Assembly (NCBI GenBank): GCA_036560145.1
Contig: DATBRV010000062.1
Span: 62,001 to 126,000, forward strand
Length of the DNA: 64,000 bases
Direction: 5' to 3'
Origin: DATBRV01 sp036560145
Lineage (GTDB): Bacteria > Myxococcota_A > UBA9160 > SMWR01
Within the stretch, counting starts at the first letter, position 1. Each line of letters opens with the position of its first letter. This document shows positions 1 through 9,342 of the stretch, one piece after another. The translations under genes were made by a program, and so were the position numbers. The notes under the pieces were generated by a model, which did not search any database, was not told the origin of the DNA, and saw only the letters and a list, made by a program, of their open reading frames with translations.

Positions 1-780
1 GCGCTGCGCTGGGCCTTCCGCGGGAGCCTCGGCGTGGCGGCGGTCTCGGAGCACACGCGCCAGGTGCTGATCGACCGGCTCGGCCTTCCCCCCGCGAGCA
101 TCCAGCTGGTGCGCAACGGCATCCCGCACCGGCCCGGCGATCGCGATCGGATCCGCCAGGAGCTCGGGCTCGCGCCGGACGAGGTGCTGGTCGCATCCGT
201 GGGAAGCCTGCGCCCGCGCAAGGGGCACCGCGTGCTGCTGGACGCCGCCGCGCGCCTGGAGCGGGCGGGCCTGGCGACGCCCTGGCGCGTCGCGATCGCG
301 GGCGCCGGGGAGGAGCGCGAGGCCCTCGAGGCGGTCGTGCGCGTGCAGGGCCTCGCGCACCGCGTGCACCTGCTCGGCCAGCGCGAGGACATCCCCGATC
401 TCCAGGCGGCCGCCGACGTCTTCGCGCTGGCGTCCTACTGGGAAGGGCTCCCGCTCGCGGTCCTGGAGGGGATGTTCGGCGGCAACGCGATCGTTTCGAC
501 CGACGTCGGAGGCGTCTGCGAAGCGGTGACCCATGGCGAGCACGGCCTGCTCACCGCCGCGGGAGATTCCGTCGCGCTGGCCGACGCGCTTCGCGTGGTG
601 ATCGGCGACCGCGGACTCCGCGAGCGCCTGGGACGCGCCGCCCGACACCGCGCCGAGTCGGAGTTCCACGTCGGTGTGATGGCGCAGGCGTACGAGCGGC
701 TGTACCAGGGCCAGGGCCGGGTTGCGGCGGACCGCCCCAAGCCGGCGAGGGAGGCGTCTCCGGCCTCTTCGCTGCGGTGA
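1..780 (+). CDS. Glycosyltransferase family 4, C-terminal part (5' end outside window)
   Basis: The frame is open from base 1, so the gene enters from the left and only about 259 residues are visible. It has the C-terminal Rossmann half of a GT-B retaining glycosyltransferase: the VASVGSLRPRKGH segment that begins the donor-binding domain, then EGLPLAVLEGMFGG followed by a VGGVCE turn, the usual nucleotide-sugar motif. It probably transfers a sugar from an NDP-sugar onto a lipid-linked glycan in the cytoplasm. Polysaccharide-type genes follow on the same strand. Donor and acceptor cannot be read from sequence. Confidence 0.9.
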   Translation, partial: ALRWAFRGSLGVAAVSEHTRQVLIDRLGLPPASIQLVRNGIPHRPGDRDRIRQELGLAPDEVLVASVGSLRPRKGHRVLLDAAARLERAGLATPWRVAIAGAGEEREALEAVVRVQGLAHRVHLLGQREDIPDLQAAADVFALASYWEGLPLAVLEGMFGGNAIVSTDVGGVCEAVTHGEHGLLTAAGDSVALADALRVVIGDRGLRERLGRAARHRAESEFHVGVMAQAYERLYQGQGRVAADRPKPAREASPASSLR

Positions 781-865
781 AAAGCATGCAGATCCAAAGG
801 TTTTTCCGCCGTTCTCTCGAATGTTTCACAACCGGGGCGCCGCCCCGCGCGATCGGAGTGCGCTC

Positions 866-1735
866 GTGACCCAGCCGCTGCTCGAGATCGACCCCGTCCG
901 GTTCCTGGAGAACTTCGACCGCAACCCGTTCACGGTCCGCCACCGTCTGGCGGAGCATCCCCTGTTCGCGCTGCCGCGCCTGGTCGAGCTGGCCCGCGAG
1001 CTGCCCGCGGACTGCGTCGAGTACAACGCCGGCAGCGTCGGAGTGAACCAGGATCCCGCGCTCACCCCGAAGACGGGGCTCTCCGTCGAGGAGACGATCC
1101 GGCGGATCGAGGAATGCGGCTCCTGGATGGTGCTCAAGTACGTCGAGAAGGCGCCCGCCTACCGGGAGCTGCTGGAGGCCTGCCTCGCCGAGTTCCGCGT
1201 GCACACCGAGCCGATCTCGCCCGGCATGGACCGGCACGAGGGCTTCATCTTCATCGGGTCGCCGGGGGCCGTGACGCCCTTCCACATGGACCCCGAGTTC
1301 AACTTCCTGCTGCACGTGCGGGGCCCGAAGACGATGCGCGTGTTCCCGCGCGAGGACCGCTCGCTGCTCGCGGAGGAGCAGATCGAGCACTTCTACACCG
1401 CGTCGAAGCAGCGCAACATCCCCTACCAGGACGAGTTCGCGGCCAAGGCGATGGTCTTCGAGCTGAAGCCCGGCGATGGCCTCCACGTCCCGGTCAACGC
1501 GCCGCATTGGGTGAAGGTGGGAGCGAGCTACGCGGTCTCCTTCAGCGTCACCTTCCGCACCAGCCAGTCGGACCGACGGGCCGCCCTCCACACCGCCAAC
1601 GCCGCCTTGCGCCGGCACGGCTTGCGCCCGCGCAACCTCGGCGAATCGCCGCTGCGCGACGCGATCAAGTACTTCCTGTTCCGCGCCTACCGCCGCGGCG
1701 CGCGGGTGCTGGGAAGACCCCAGGAACTCGGGTGA
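866..1735 (+). CDS. Cupin-like (JmjC/Cupin_8-type) protein
   Basis: I chose the GTG at 866; an in-frame ATG at 821 is the alternative. About 289 residues. The centre carries a cupin-type iron site: HMD in FHMDPEFNFLLHVRG and a later H in LHVPVNAPHWVKV, matching the HxD...H layout of Fe(II)/2-oxoglutarate cupin oxygenases. The family includes hydroxylases acting on proteins or small molecules; the substrate here is unknown. Its TGA overlaps the GTG of the next gene, so the two are probably cotranscribed. A role in tailoring a surface glycan or its carrier is inference from the neighbours. Confidence 0.75.
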   Translation: MTQPLLEIDPVRFLENFDRNPFTVRHRLAEHPLFALPRLVELARELPADCVEYNAGSVGVNQDPALTPKTGLSVEETIRRIEECGSWMVLKYVEKAPAYRELLEACLAEFRVHTEPISPGMDRHEGFIFIGSPGAVTPFHMDPEFNFLLHVRGPKTMRVFPREDRSLLAEEQIEHFYTASKQRNIPYQDEFAAKAMVFELKPGDGLHVPVNAPHWVKVGASYAVSFSVTFRTSQSDRRAALHTANAALRRHGLRPRNLGESPLRDAIKYFLFRAYRRGARVLGRPQELG

Positions 1736-2844
1736 CGGCCGGCGGCGCGCCGCCCGAGGCGCTGGAGCTCTCGCTGATCGAGGACGCCGAGGGCCTGGCC
1801 GCGCTCGCCGGGCCCTGGCGCGCCCTCCACGCCGCCTGCGCGCCGGCGAGTCCGTTCTTGTCCTTCGACTGGATGCGGGTCTGGGCGGAGCGATTCTGCC
1901 GCGGCCCGCGCCGCCTGCACGTCGTCGCCGTGCGCCAGGCCGGACGGGTGGTGGCGATCGCGCCCTGGTGTCGGGTCGAGGGCCGGCACGCGCTGGCCGC
2001 CAGCCGGATCGAATTCCTGGGCGGCGCCGTCACCGCGGCGGATCATCTCGACGTCCTCGCCGAACCCGCCGCCGTTCGCGAGGTGGCGGCGCTCCTGTGC
2101 GCGCATCTCTTCGGCCCGGCCGCGCCGCGCTGGCACCGGCTCGAGCTGCGCGGGTTCGCGTCCGAGTCCGCCTTCCTGTTCCAGCTCTCGCGCGCGCTCG
2201 ACGAGGCCGGCCGGGTCTTTGCCGTCGAGGCCGGCTCGTATTGTCCGACCCGCAGCCTTCAGGGCGATCCGGAGGAGGGGCTCGCGAGCCTGCTCTCGCG
2301 CCGCCGCAAGCGCCTGCGCTACGAGCTCTCGGTGCTCGCGCGCCAGGGCGCCGTCGAGCACGTCACGAGGCGGAGCGGAGAGCCGGAGCTGCCGGAGGCC
2401 GCGCGGCGCCTCTGCGAGCTCTACCGCGCGCGCTGGGGCGAGCAGGCCGAGCCGCTGATCGACTTCACGGAGCGGCTCGCCGCGCTCGCCGGCGATGGCC
2501 CGCGCGTCGAGATCGACCTGCTCGAGGTGGCGGGCAAGCCGGTCGCCGGGCTTCTGCATCTGCGCAGCGGCGATGCGATCCACCTGCACCTGATGGCCGT
2601 CGACCGCACGCTCGACCCGCGGCTCAGCGTCGGGAACCTGATCGTGGGCCTCGCGCTCGAGCGCGCCGCCAAGGAGGGCCTGCGCCGCTACGACTTCCTG
2701 CGCGGGGGCGAGGATTACAAGCTGCGCTGGGCGGACGGGGCGGCCCGCGACCTCGACCTGACCCTGCACCGGCGCAGCCTGCCCGGCTGGCTCGCGCTCG
2801 CCAGCGCGCGCCTGCGCGAGCTCGCGAAGCTGGCGGTGCGCTGA
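1732..2844 (+). CDS. CelD/BcsL-type GNAT acyltransferase (FemAB-like)
   Basis: The GTG at 1732 overlaps the preceding stop, giving about 370 residues. An N-terminal region with PFLSFDWMRVWAERF and a C-terminal GNAT-like fold with RRRKRLRYELSV, a region around DLLEVAGKPVAGLLHLRSGD and YDFLRGGEDYKLRWAD match the CelD/BcsL acetyltransferase family common in exopolysaccharide loci. Such proteins are thought to transfer acyl or aminoacyl groups to sugars. It sits between a cupin-like gene and a polysaccharide deacetylase, two bases before the latter's ATG, which supports a role in glycan modification. A second member of this fold lies at 31393. Confidence 0.8.
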   Translation: MTAGGAPPEALELSLIEDAEGLAALAGPWRALHAACAPASPFLSFDWMRVWAERFCRGPRRLHVVAVRQAGRVVAIAPWCRVEGRHALAASRIEFLGGAVTAADHLDVLAEPAAVREVAALLCAHLFGPAAPRWHRLELRGFASESAFLFQLSRALDEAGRVFAVEAGSYCPTRSLQGDPEEGLASLLSRRRKRLRYELSVLARQGAVEHVTRRSGEPELPEAARRLCELYRARWGEQAEPLIDFTERLAALAGDGPRVEIDLLEVAGKPVAGLLHLRSGDAIHLHLMAVDRTLDPRLSVGNLIVGLALERAAKEGLRRYDFLRGGEDYKLRWADGAARDLDLTLHRRSLPGWLALASARLRELAKLAVR

Positions 2845-2846
2845 GC

Positions 2847-3848
2847 ATGCCGCCGGCGGTGAAGCTGCTGGTCTCGATCGACACGGAAGAGGACAACTGG
2901 CGTCCGGTCCGCGAGGGGATCACGCTCGAGAACCTCCGCGAGCTGCCGAGGCTACACCGTTTCCTGCGCGAGCTCGGGCTCCGCCCGACCTATTTCGTCG
3001 ATCATCCCGTCGCCTCGACGCCCTGGACGCTCGAGGTGCTGCGCGGGATCGCCGGCGAGGGAGGCGGGGAGATCGGCGCCCATCTGCATCCGTGGAACAC
3101 GCCGCCGCTCCGGGAAGAGTTCACCGAGGCCAACACGATGCTGCGGAACCTGCCGCCGGATCTACAGCGCGCCAAGCTCGAGACGCTGCGCGAAGCGCTC
3201 CGCGCCGTCAGCGGCCGGCCGCCCACCAGCTTTCGCGCCGGCCGCTTCGGCCTCGGGCGGGAAACGGTCGCGGCCTTGATCGAGACAGGCTTCGACGTCG
3301 ACAGCAGCGTCACGCCGTTCGTGAGCTGGGCCGCGTACGGGGGCGGCAGCGACTTCGACGGCGCCCCCATCGATTGCTACCGGCTCGACGGCCGCGGCGA
3401 TCCCCGCATCCCCGCGCCGGCGGGCCGGCTGCGCGAGGTGCCGCTCTCCTGCGGCTTCACCCGGCGACCGTTCGCGCGTGTGGCGGGCCTCTACCGCCGC
3501 TTGACGAGCGAGCCGCTGCGGCGGATCCCGCTCGCGAGCCTGGCCACCCGCGCGGGACTCGTGCGGCGCGTGATCGGCAGCCCCGAGACGAACCCGGTGC
3601 ACGATCTGTTGGCGCTGGCGCGCTGCCTCCTTGGGGAAGGCGCGCGCTTCCTGCACGTGTTCTTTCACAGCCCGAGCCTGCTGCCCGGGCTCAGCCCCTT
3701 CGTCCAGAACGAAGGCGATCGCGAGCGCTTCTATCGCAGCGTGGCGCAGCTGGTGGAAGGGCTCGCGCGGATCGCGACGCTCGAGCCGACGACGGTGAGC
3801 GAATGCGCCGACGCCCTGTGTCCGGCGGCTCAACCGGCGATGCGATAG
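2847..3848 (+). CDS. Polysaccharide deacetylase-like protein (NodB-type fold)
   Basis: The ATG at 2847 follows the previous stop by two bases; about 333 residues. Near the N terminus LVSIDTEEDNW supplies the acidic metal motif, and EIGAHLHPWNTPP supplies paired histidines in place of the classical H-x3-H. SFRAGRFGLG and FLHVFFHSPSL resemble later NodB motifs. The protein probably removes N- or O-acetyl groups from a surface polysaccharide. It is distinct from the XrtA-type deacetylase at 27929, so the organism appears to run at least two deacetylases. The substrate is unknown. Confidence 0.8.
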   Translation: MPPAVKLLVSIDTEEDNWRPVREGITLENLRELPRLHRFLRELGLRPTYFVDHPVASTPWTLEVLRGIAGEGGGEIGAHLHPWNTPPLREEFTEANTMLRNLPPDLQRAKLETLREALRAVSGRPPTSFRAGRFGLGRETVAALIETGFDVDSSVTPFVSWAAYGGGSDFDGAPIDCYRLDGRGDPRIPAPAGRLREVPLSCGFTRRPFARVAGLYRRLTSEPLRRIPLASLATRAGLVRRVIGSPETNPVHDLLALARCLLGEGARFLHVFFHSPSLLPGLSPFVQNEGDRERFYRSVAQLVEGLARIATLEPTTVSECADALCPAAQPAMR

Positions 3849-3873
3849 GCTCGCCGCAGCCCCGGGGGATTCC

Positions 3874-4245
3874 GTGAGCCAGCTCGGCCTACACCGCCGC
3901 GACGTGCTGCTCGCGCTCGGCGCGCTCGCACTCGGCGGCGCGCTCGCCTCGGGCGGGGGCGCCAGCACGGTCGCAGCCTCCGGCGCCGAGCTCGCGGCCC
4001 GGCTGCGCGATCCGTCCGCCGCGCGCGCGCTCGGAATCCGATACCTCCGCCGCCATCCCGAAGAGCGCGACCTCGCCTTCCTGCACGCCGCCACGCTGGC
4101 GGGCGACGGCGAGGGCGCGCGGGGCGTCGAGCGCCTGCGCGCGCGCTGTCGCGACGACTTCCGGCGCGGCGACACCCTGCTGATCGACCGCTGGGTGCTG
4201 GCGCGCACGGAGTGCCGACTCTGCGCGCTCGTCGCGCTCTCCTGA
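3874..4245 (+). CDS. Small Tat-signal protein upstream of GMC oxidoreductase
   Basis: A GTG start gives 123 residues. The N terminus has twin arginines (HRRDVLLALGALALGG), a plausible Tat signal, followed by a short soluble domain ending in a Cys pair (TECRLCALVALS). I do not recognise the mature domain. Its position 22 bases before a GMC oxidoreductase recalls gluconate/sorbitol dehydrogenase operons, where a small Tat subunit escorts the flavoprotein, but the similarity is one of context only. Confidence 0.6.
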   Translation: MSQLGLHRRDVLLALGALALGGALASGGGASTVAASGAELAARLRDPSAARALGIRYLRRHPEERDLAFLHAATLAGDGEGARGVERLRARCRDDFRRGDTLLIDRWVLARTECRLCALVALS

Positions 4246-4267
4246 CGCCCCCCCGCGCGAGAATCCG

Positions 4268-5857
4268 ATGATCGAGAGCCTGCGGCCCCCGGGGTCTCAC
4301 GAAGCGATCGAGACCGATCTCTGCATCATCGGCGCCGGCGCCGCGGGGATCGCCCTGGCCCGCGAATTCGCCGGCCGCGGCACGCGCGTGCTGGTGGTCG
4401 AAGGCGGGGGGCTCCAGGCCGACGCCGCCAGCCAGCGTCTGTACCGCGGCGAGTCGGCGGGCCCGCTCGCCTACGACCTGGCCTCGACGCGGATGCGCTT
4501 CTTCGGCGGCTCGACCAACTGCTGGGCGGGCTATTGCGCGCCGCTCTCGTCGCTCGACCTGGCTCCGCGGCCCTGGATCCCGCACAGCGGCTGGCCGATC
4601 GGAATCGACGTGCTCGCGCCGCACTATCCGCGCGCCCAGCAGCTGCTCGACCTCGGCGCGTTCGACTATACGACGGCGGGGTTCGAAGGCGAGGGCGGCT
4701 CGATGCTCCGCTTCGATCCCGCCAAGCTGGTGAACCGGATCTGGCAGCGCAGCCCGCCTTCGCGCTTCGGCCCGAAGTTCCGCGCCGAGCTCGCGGCGGC
4801 CAAGAACGTCCGCATCCTGCTCGATGCGAACGCCGTCGAGCTGCTGAGCGATCGCGACGCGAGGCGGGTGACCGGCCTCCGGCTCGCGGCTCCCGACGGC
4901 GCCCGCGCCCTGGTGCGCGCGCGCGGCTTCGTGCTCGCCACCGGAGGCATCGAGAACGCCCGCCTGCTGCTGCTCTCGCGCAGCACCGAGCCGCGGGGGC
5001 TCGGCAATCGCCACGATCTGGTCGGGCGCTTCTTCATGGAGCACCCCTTGATGCTGGCAGCGACCATCGTTCCGAACGGCGACGCCGGCTGGATCCAGAA
5101 ATACGCCGACTTCACGCTGCCCGGCGGCGGACGCGGCACGGCGGGCATCGGCCCCAGCGACGAGGCGCAGCGGCGCGACGGACTGCTCGACGCGATCGCG
5201 ACCCTGTCCGCCGGCCAGCCCGATCCGAACTCCGGCTCGCGCGCGCTCGAGCGCCTGTGGGACGCCCTCTCGCAGGGCGAGGTTCCCGAGGAATGGAGCG
5301 ACGACGTGCTCCGCGTGCTGGCCGATCTCGACGACGCGGCGGCGGCCGTCTATCACCACGTGCAGGGCGAGCCGCACCCCGCGCCGATGCTGGACGACGG
5401 CCGGCTCCGCCTGGTCGTCCACGTCGAGCAGGCGCCGGATCCCGAGAACCGGATCACGCTCGGCGAGGAGCGAGACGAGCTGGGCCTCCCGCGCGCGCGC
5501 CTGCGCTGGGGGCTGGGCGCGCTCGAGCGCAGCACCGTGGAGCGCGTGACCCGGCTGGTGGCCGAGGAGTTCGGGCGCCTCTCGCTCGGCCGTCTGCGCT
5601 ACGAAGGCTGGCTGGAGTCGCCCTCGGGTCCCTGGCCGTCGGTCTCGATCAAGTGTCATCACATCGGGACCACGCGGATGAGCGACGACCCGCGCCGCGG
5701 CGTGGTGGACCGTGATTGCCGGGTGCACGGGATCGAAAACCTCTGGATCGCCGGGAGCTCGGTGTTCCCGACCAGCGGCTTCGCGAACCCCACGCTCACG
5801 ATCCTGGCGCTGACGCTGCGGCTGGCGGGCGAGCTGCGCGAGCGATTTCCGGGCTGA
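4268..5857 (+). CDS. GMC-family FAD-dependent oxidoreductase
   Basis: 529 residues. The N terminus has the FAD Rossmann motif CIIGAGAAGIALAREF and VLVVEGGG; a second FAD-contacting segment is FFGGSTNCWAG. The C terminus has CHHIGTTRMSDDP and SSVFPTSGFANPTLTI, which carry the catalytic His and Asn of the family. It should oxidise an alcohol (sugar or polyol) with transfer to an acceptor. No Tat signal is seen on this protein, but the small Tat protein just upstream could supply export. The gene downstream is on the opposite strand. Confidence 0.9.
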   Translation: MIESLRPPGSHEAIETDLCIIGAGAAGIALAREFAGRGTRVLVVEGGGLQADAASQRLYRGESAGPLAYDLASTRMRFFGGSTNCWAGYCAPLSSLDLAPRPWIPHSGWPIGIDVLAPHYPRAQQLLDLGAFDYTTAGFEGEGGSMLRFDPAKLVNRIWQRSPPSRFGPKFRAELAAAKNVRILLDANAVELLSDRDARRVTGLRLAAPDGARALVRARGFVLATGGIENARLLLLSRSTEPRGLGNRHDLVGRFFMEHPLMLAATIVPNGDAGWIQKYADFTLPGGGRGTAGIGPSDEAQRRDGLLDAIATLSAGQPDPNSGSRALERLWDALSQGEVPEEWSDDVLRVLADLDDAAAAVYHHVQGEPHPAPMLDDGRLRLVVHVEQAPDPENRITLGEERDELGLPRARLRWGLGALERSTVERVTRLVAEEFGRLSLGRLRYEGWLESPSGPWPSVSIKCHHIGTTRMSDDPRRGVVDRDCRVHGIENLWIAGSSVFPTSGFANPTLTILALTLRLAGELRERFPG

Positions 5858-5883
5858 TGGCGCGCGGACGGCGCGCCGGCGGC

Positions 5884-6696
5884 TCAGCCGCGCGGCTTCT
5901 CCCCGACCGCGAGGTAGCCCTCGCCGAGCACGCCGAGCGGGCCGCGCCCGAAGCGCTCGAGGGGCGCACCGAGCCGCGCGCTCAGCCTCGGAAAGAGCTG
6001 GTCGAGGGGATGCGGCCAGGGCAGGAAGTGGAAGTAGACGCCATCCTCGAGCTTGAAGCCCGCCGCCGCGAACGCTTCGCGCAGGCGGCCCGGGCGGTGC
6101 CGCCGCACGGGAAAGTGTCGCGCGCGCACGGGCGGACGGCCGAGGCGGGTCCAGAGCGCGTTGAACGCCCCGAGCAGCGCGGCCCGACGCTTGAGGAACT
6201 CGATCGCGAACTCGGCCACGAAGATCGGGGACCAGGCGTTGGTGACCGAGAGCACCAGGTGTCCGCCGGGCCGCAGCACGCGGCCCATCTCGCGCAGGGC
6301 GGTGGCGTCGCCCGGCAGGTATTCGATCACGCCGGTCGAGAGCACGAGGTCGAAGCTGGCGTCCCGGTGCGGAAGCTGCTCGAGGCTGGCGAGCTGGAGG
6401 CGCGGCGGCGGCCCGGCGTGCGACGCGCGCGCGCGTTCGCGGGTGAGCGCGAGCATGGCGGACGAGGTGTCGATCGCGACCACCTGGAATCCGCGCGCGA
6501 GCAGGGCGGCGACCAGGTGGCCGGGGCCGCAGCCGCATTCGAGCACGCGCGCGCCGGGAGGCAGCGCCAGCGCATCCACGCACTCGAGCACGCGCGCGAG
6601 GCGCACCGTCATGAAGGAGCGCGCCGAATAGTGCGCGCGGTCGTACTCGACGACCGCGCTGCGAAAGAACGCGCGCGCCTCGGGCTGCTCGCTCAA
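5884..6696 (-). CDS. SAM-dependent class I methyltransferase
   Basis: I favour the TTG at 6696 because an AAGGGGAA ribosome site sits a few bases upstream; this gives 270 residues. VLECGCGPGHLVAALLARGF is the SAM-binding glycine loop, AIDTSS is the acidic strand-2 motif, and DLVLSTGVIEYLPG with MGRVLRPGGHLVLSV are the later family motifs. Methyltransferase_11 type. The C-terminal part is unlike ubiquinone enzymes. It is transcribed against the flanking polysaccharide genes and diverges from the aminotransferase at 6917. The substrate is unknown. Confidence 0.88.
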   Translation of the reverse strand: MSEQPEARAFFRSAVVEYDRAHYSARSFMTVRLARVLECVDALALPPGARVLECGCGPGHLVAALLARGFQVVAIDTSSAMLALTRERARASHAGPPPRLQLASLEQLPHRDASFDLVLSTGVIEYLPGDATALREMGRVLRPGGHLVLSVTNAWSPIFVAEFAIEFLKRRAALLGAFNALWTRLGRPPVRARHFPVRRHRPGRLREAFAAAGFKLEDGVYFHFLPWPHPLDQLFPRLSARLGAPLERFGRGPLGVLGEGYLAVGEKPRG

Positions 6697-6916
6697 TCCG
6701 GCGGTTCCCCTTCGGCGCCGCGGCGCGGCGGCCGTGCTCTCATCGGCCGGCTCCCGGGGCGGACTGAGCGGGCCGATCCGCGTCCCAGGCTCGGGCGCCC
6801 CGGGCGATCGGCCGATGAAACAATAGAATCCCGGTCGCGGCCAGTTGCTCCGGCACCGTGTGCGCGAGGCCGGGCGCTGCGAGGATGGGTGGCATGATCG
6901 GGAGGCTCCGCAAGCG

Positions 6917-8152
6917 ATGACGCCGCTGCGCCGGCTGCCGCCCGGCGGGAGCCCGGCGACCACCGCGGAGCTGCGGGCCGTGTTGCGGGAGGAGGCCAAC
7001 CCCGAGGCCCTGCGCGCGGCGCTGCGCGCGCGCCTCCGCGGGGTGCGCGTGCAGCTCTACCGCTCGGGCCGCGAGGCGCTGCGCGCGGCGCTGGCTGCGA
7101 TCGCCGCCCGCAGCGGGCGCCGCGAGGTGATCGTCCCGGCCTACACCTGCTTCTCCGTCCCTTCGGCGGTGGTGGCGGCGGGCCTGCGCGTGCGCCTGAT
7201 CGATCTCACCGCGTCCGGCGCGGTCGATCCCGCCTGGCTCGAGCGTCTGCCGCTCGAGCGCGCCGCGGCACTGGTGGTGGGCAATCTCTTCGGCGTCGCG
7301 GAGCCGGTCGCATTGCTGCGGGCCAAGCTGCGGGCGGCGGGGGTGGCCCTGATCGACGACGCGGCCCAGTCGCTGGGCGCGCAGTCCGAGGGCGCTCCTG
7401 CTGGGTGCCGCGGCGACGTGGGCGTGCTCTCCTTCGGGCGCGGCAAGCCGCTCGAGGCGCTGGGAGGCGGCGCGTTGCTCTGGCCCGAGACGGCCGCGCC
7501 TCTGTCCGCCGAGCCTCCCGCCGAGGCGCCGGCCCGTCTGGCCGCGCTGCTCGCGCTGCTCGGCTATTCGCTGGCCTCCTCGAGCCTCGTCTTTCGCTGG
7601 CTCGCGGCGATGCCGGCGCTCGGGATCGGAACCACCCGCTTCGAGACGGGCTTCGCCCGGGGCGGGATCCGCGGCCGCGAGCTCGCAATCGCGGCGGCGC
7701 GCGTGGCGGGGCTGCGCGCGCGCGAGGAGCTCCGGATCGCGGAAGCCAGCCGCCTCGCGCAGGAGCTGCGGGAGGGGACGTCGCTGCTGCCGCTGCTGGC
7801 TCCCGCCGGCGACCGGGGGGTCTATCCGAGGCTCGCGGCGCTGGCGCCGGATGCCGATAGCAGGGAGGCTGCCCTGGCGGCACTCGACGACCTCGGGGCT
7901 GGAGCGAGCCGGATGTACCCGACCCCCCTGGACCTGGCCCCGGGGCTCGCGCCCTACCTCGAGCCGGGGCCCGCCTGCACGGGCGCCCGCGACTTCTGCG
8001 CCCGTCTGCTCACGCTGCCGACGCATGGGCGCTGGAGCCCGCGGCAGCGGAGCGCCGTGCTGTCGGCGCTACGGTCGGTGGCCCCCGGACCGCGGGGGAG
8101 CCCCGAGCCGCCGGCCCGCCTGGCGGCGCCGCTGGAGGTGCGCGGCCGATGA
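6917..8152 (+). CDS. DegT/DnrJ/EryC1-type PLP aminotransferase
   Basis: ATG at 6917, 411 residues. VIVPAYTCFSVPSAVV matches the cofactor-binding entry of the family, and VALIDDAAQSLGA supplies the Asp that contacts the PLP nitrogen. The lysine for the Schiff base is the K of SFGRGKPLEALGGG. Family members aminate keto-sugars bound to nucleotides. The ATGA at its end overlaps the next gene's start, so it begins a tight four-gene block (aminotransferase, GT2, SGNH hydrolase, O-antigen-ligase-like). Confidence 0.85.
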   Translation: MTPLRRLPPGGSPATTAELRAVLREEANPEALRAALRARLRGVRVQLYRSGREALRAALAAIAARSGRREVIVPAYTCFSVPSAVVAAGLRVRLIDLTASGAVDPAWLERLPLERAAALVVGNLFGVAEPVALLRAKLRAAGVALIDDAAQSLGAQSEGAPAGCRGDVGVLSFGRGKPLEALGGGALLWPETAAPLSAEPPAEAPARLAALLALLGYSLASSSLVFRWLAAMPALGIGTTRFETGFARGGIRGRELAIAAARVAGLRAREELRIAEASRLAQELREGTSLLPLLAPAGDRGVYPRLAALAPDADSREAALAALDDLGAGASRMYPTPLDLAPGLAPYLEPGPACTGARDFCARLLTLPTHGRWSPRQRSAVLSALRSVAPGPRGSPEPPARLAAPLEVRGR

Positions 8153-9342
8153 CACTGATCGTGGTCGCGGCGTGGGCGTTCACGGCGCTGCTGCTGCTGG
8201 CCGTGCTGTACCGCGGCGTCTTCTGCGCGGCCCAGTGGCTTCCCGCCCGGGACGCAGGGCCGGCCGCCGCGCCCGATCGCCAGCGCCGCTTCGCGGTGGT
8301 GATCCCCGCGCACGACGAGGAGCTCCTGATCGGCGAGCTGATCGCCTCGCTGCAAGCCGTCGCGTATCCGCAGGACCACCTCGAGATCTGTGTGATCGCC
8401 GACAACTGCAGCGACCAGACCGCGGCCCGCGCGCGCGCGCTGGGCGTCCGGGTGGTCGAGCGCAGCGACCCGGCGCAGCGCGGGAAGGGCTTCGCGCTGC
8501 GCTGGATGTTCGAGCGCCTGGATCTCTCGGGCGTCGATGCGGTCGCGCTCTTCGACGCCGACAACCTCGTCGACCGCGACTTCTTCGCCGTGATGAACCG
8601 GGAGCTGGCGCGCGGCGGCCGCTGCCTCCAGGGCTACTACGGCATCTCGAATCCCGGGGATTCCCGCCTCACGCGTCTGATGGCGGTCACCTACGTGATG
8701 AAGAACGAGCTCTTCTACGCCGGCAAGGCGCGGCTCGGGCTCTCGGTGCTGCTGCTGGGCACCGGGATGGTGTTCGCGCGCGACGTGATCGCGTCCCGCG
8801 GCTGGGGAGCGGTCACGATCGGCGAGGATCTCGAGCAGAGCTTCGAGCTGCTCGAGCGGGGCGAGACGATCCGCTTCGTGGTGGGCGCGCGCATCCGCGC
8901 CCAGGAGGCGGCCACGCTGAGCCAGGGCTATGCGCAGCGCCAGCGCTGGTCGAGCGGGCGCAACGTATTGTATTCCCGCGCCCGCCGCGCGATCGCGACC
9001 GGCCTTCGCGAACGCCGGCTGACGCTCGTCGACGCGGGCCTCGAGCTGCTGCTCCCCACCTACTCGAAGCTGATGAACCAGTCGCTGCTCGCGCTCGGCG
9101 TCGCGCTGCTGCTGCGGGGGCGCGCGCCCGGACTGCTCCCGGCCGTGCTGCTCGCGCTCGCCTACCAGGCCGGCGAGATCGCCGTGGCGCTGCGCCGGAT
9201 GCGGGCCGGGCCGGCCTTCCTCGCCTCGCTCGCCTTCGCTCCCATCTTTCTGGCGTGGAAGGCGGTGATCGACCTGCTCGCGGTGGTCGGCTTCCGAAGG
9301 AATCTCTGGGCGCGGACCGCGCGGCACGGAGGCGGGCGGTGA
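8149..9342 (+). CDS. Membrane glycosyltransferase family 2 (QxxRW type)
   Basis: 397 residues, starting at an ATGA overlap. An N-terminal helix precedes a GT-A domain with VVIPAHDEE, FDADN (metal-binding DxD), TIGEDLEQ and QRQRW. The ED plus QxxRW pair marks processive, cellulose-synthase-like enzymes. The C-terminal third is hydrophobic, with about three more helices (LLALGVALLLRG, VLLALAYQAGE, VIDLLAVVGF). It probably polymerises or extends a glycan at the inner membrane. The sugar donor is unknown. Confidence 0.88.
   Translation: MTLIVVAAWAFTALLLLAVLYRGVFCAAQWLPARDAGPAAAPDRQRRFAVVIPAHDEELLIGELIASLQAVAYPQDHLEICVIADNCSDQTAARARALGVRVVERSDPAQRGKGFALRWMFERLDLSGVDAVALFDADNLVDRDFFAVMNRELARGGRCLQGYYGISNPGDSRLTRLMAVTYVMKNELFYAGKARLGLSVLLLGTGMVFARDVIASRGWGAVTIGEDLEQSFELLERGETIRFVVGARIRAQEAATLSQGYAQRQRWSSGRNVLYSRARRAIATGLRERRLTLVDAGLELLLPTYSKLMNQSLLALGVALLLRGRAPGLLPAVLLALAYQAGEIAVALRRMRAGPAFLASLAFAPIFLAWKAVIDLLAVVGFRRNLWARTARHGGGR

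Noticed and set aside
551..1618. Leftward open frame opposite the cupin-like gene
   Set aside because: No ribosome site or motif; the opposite strand encodes a clear cupin-like protein.
3830..6583. Leftward open frame of over 900 codons opposite the GMC oxidoreductase
   Set aside because: Arg/Ala/Gly-rich shadow with no motifs; the plus-strand GMC gene and the methyltransferase in another frame explain the region.
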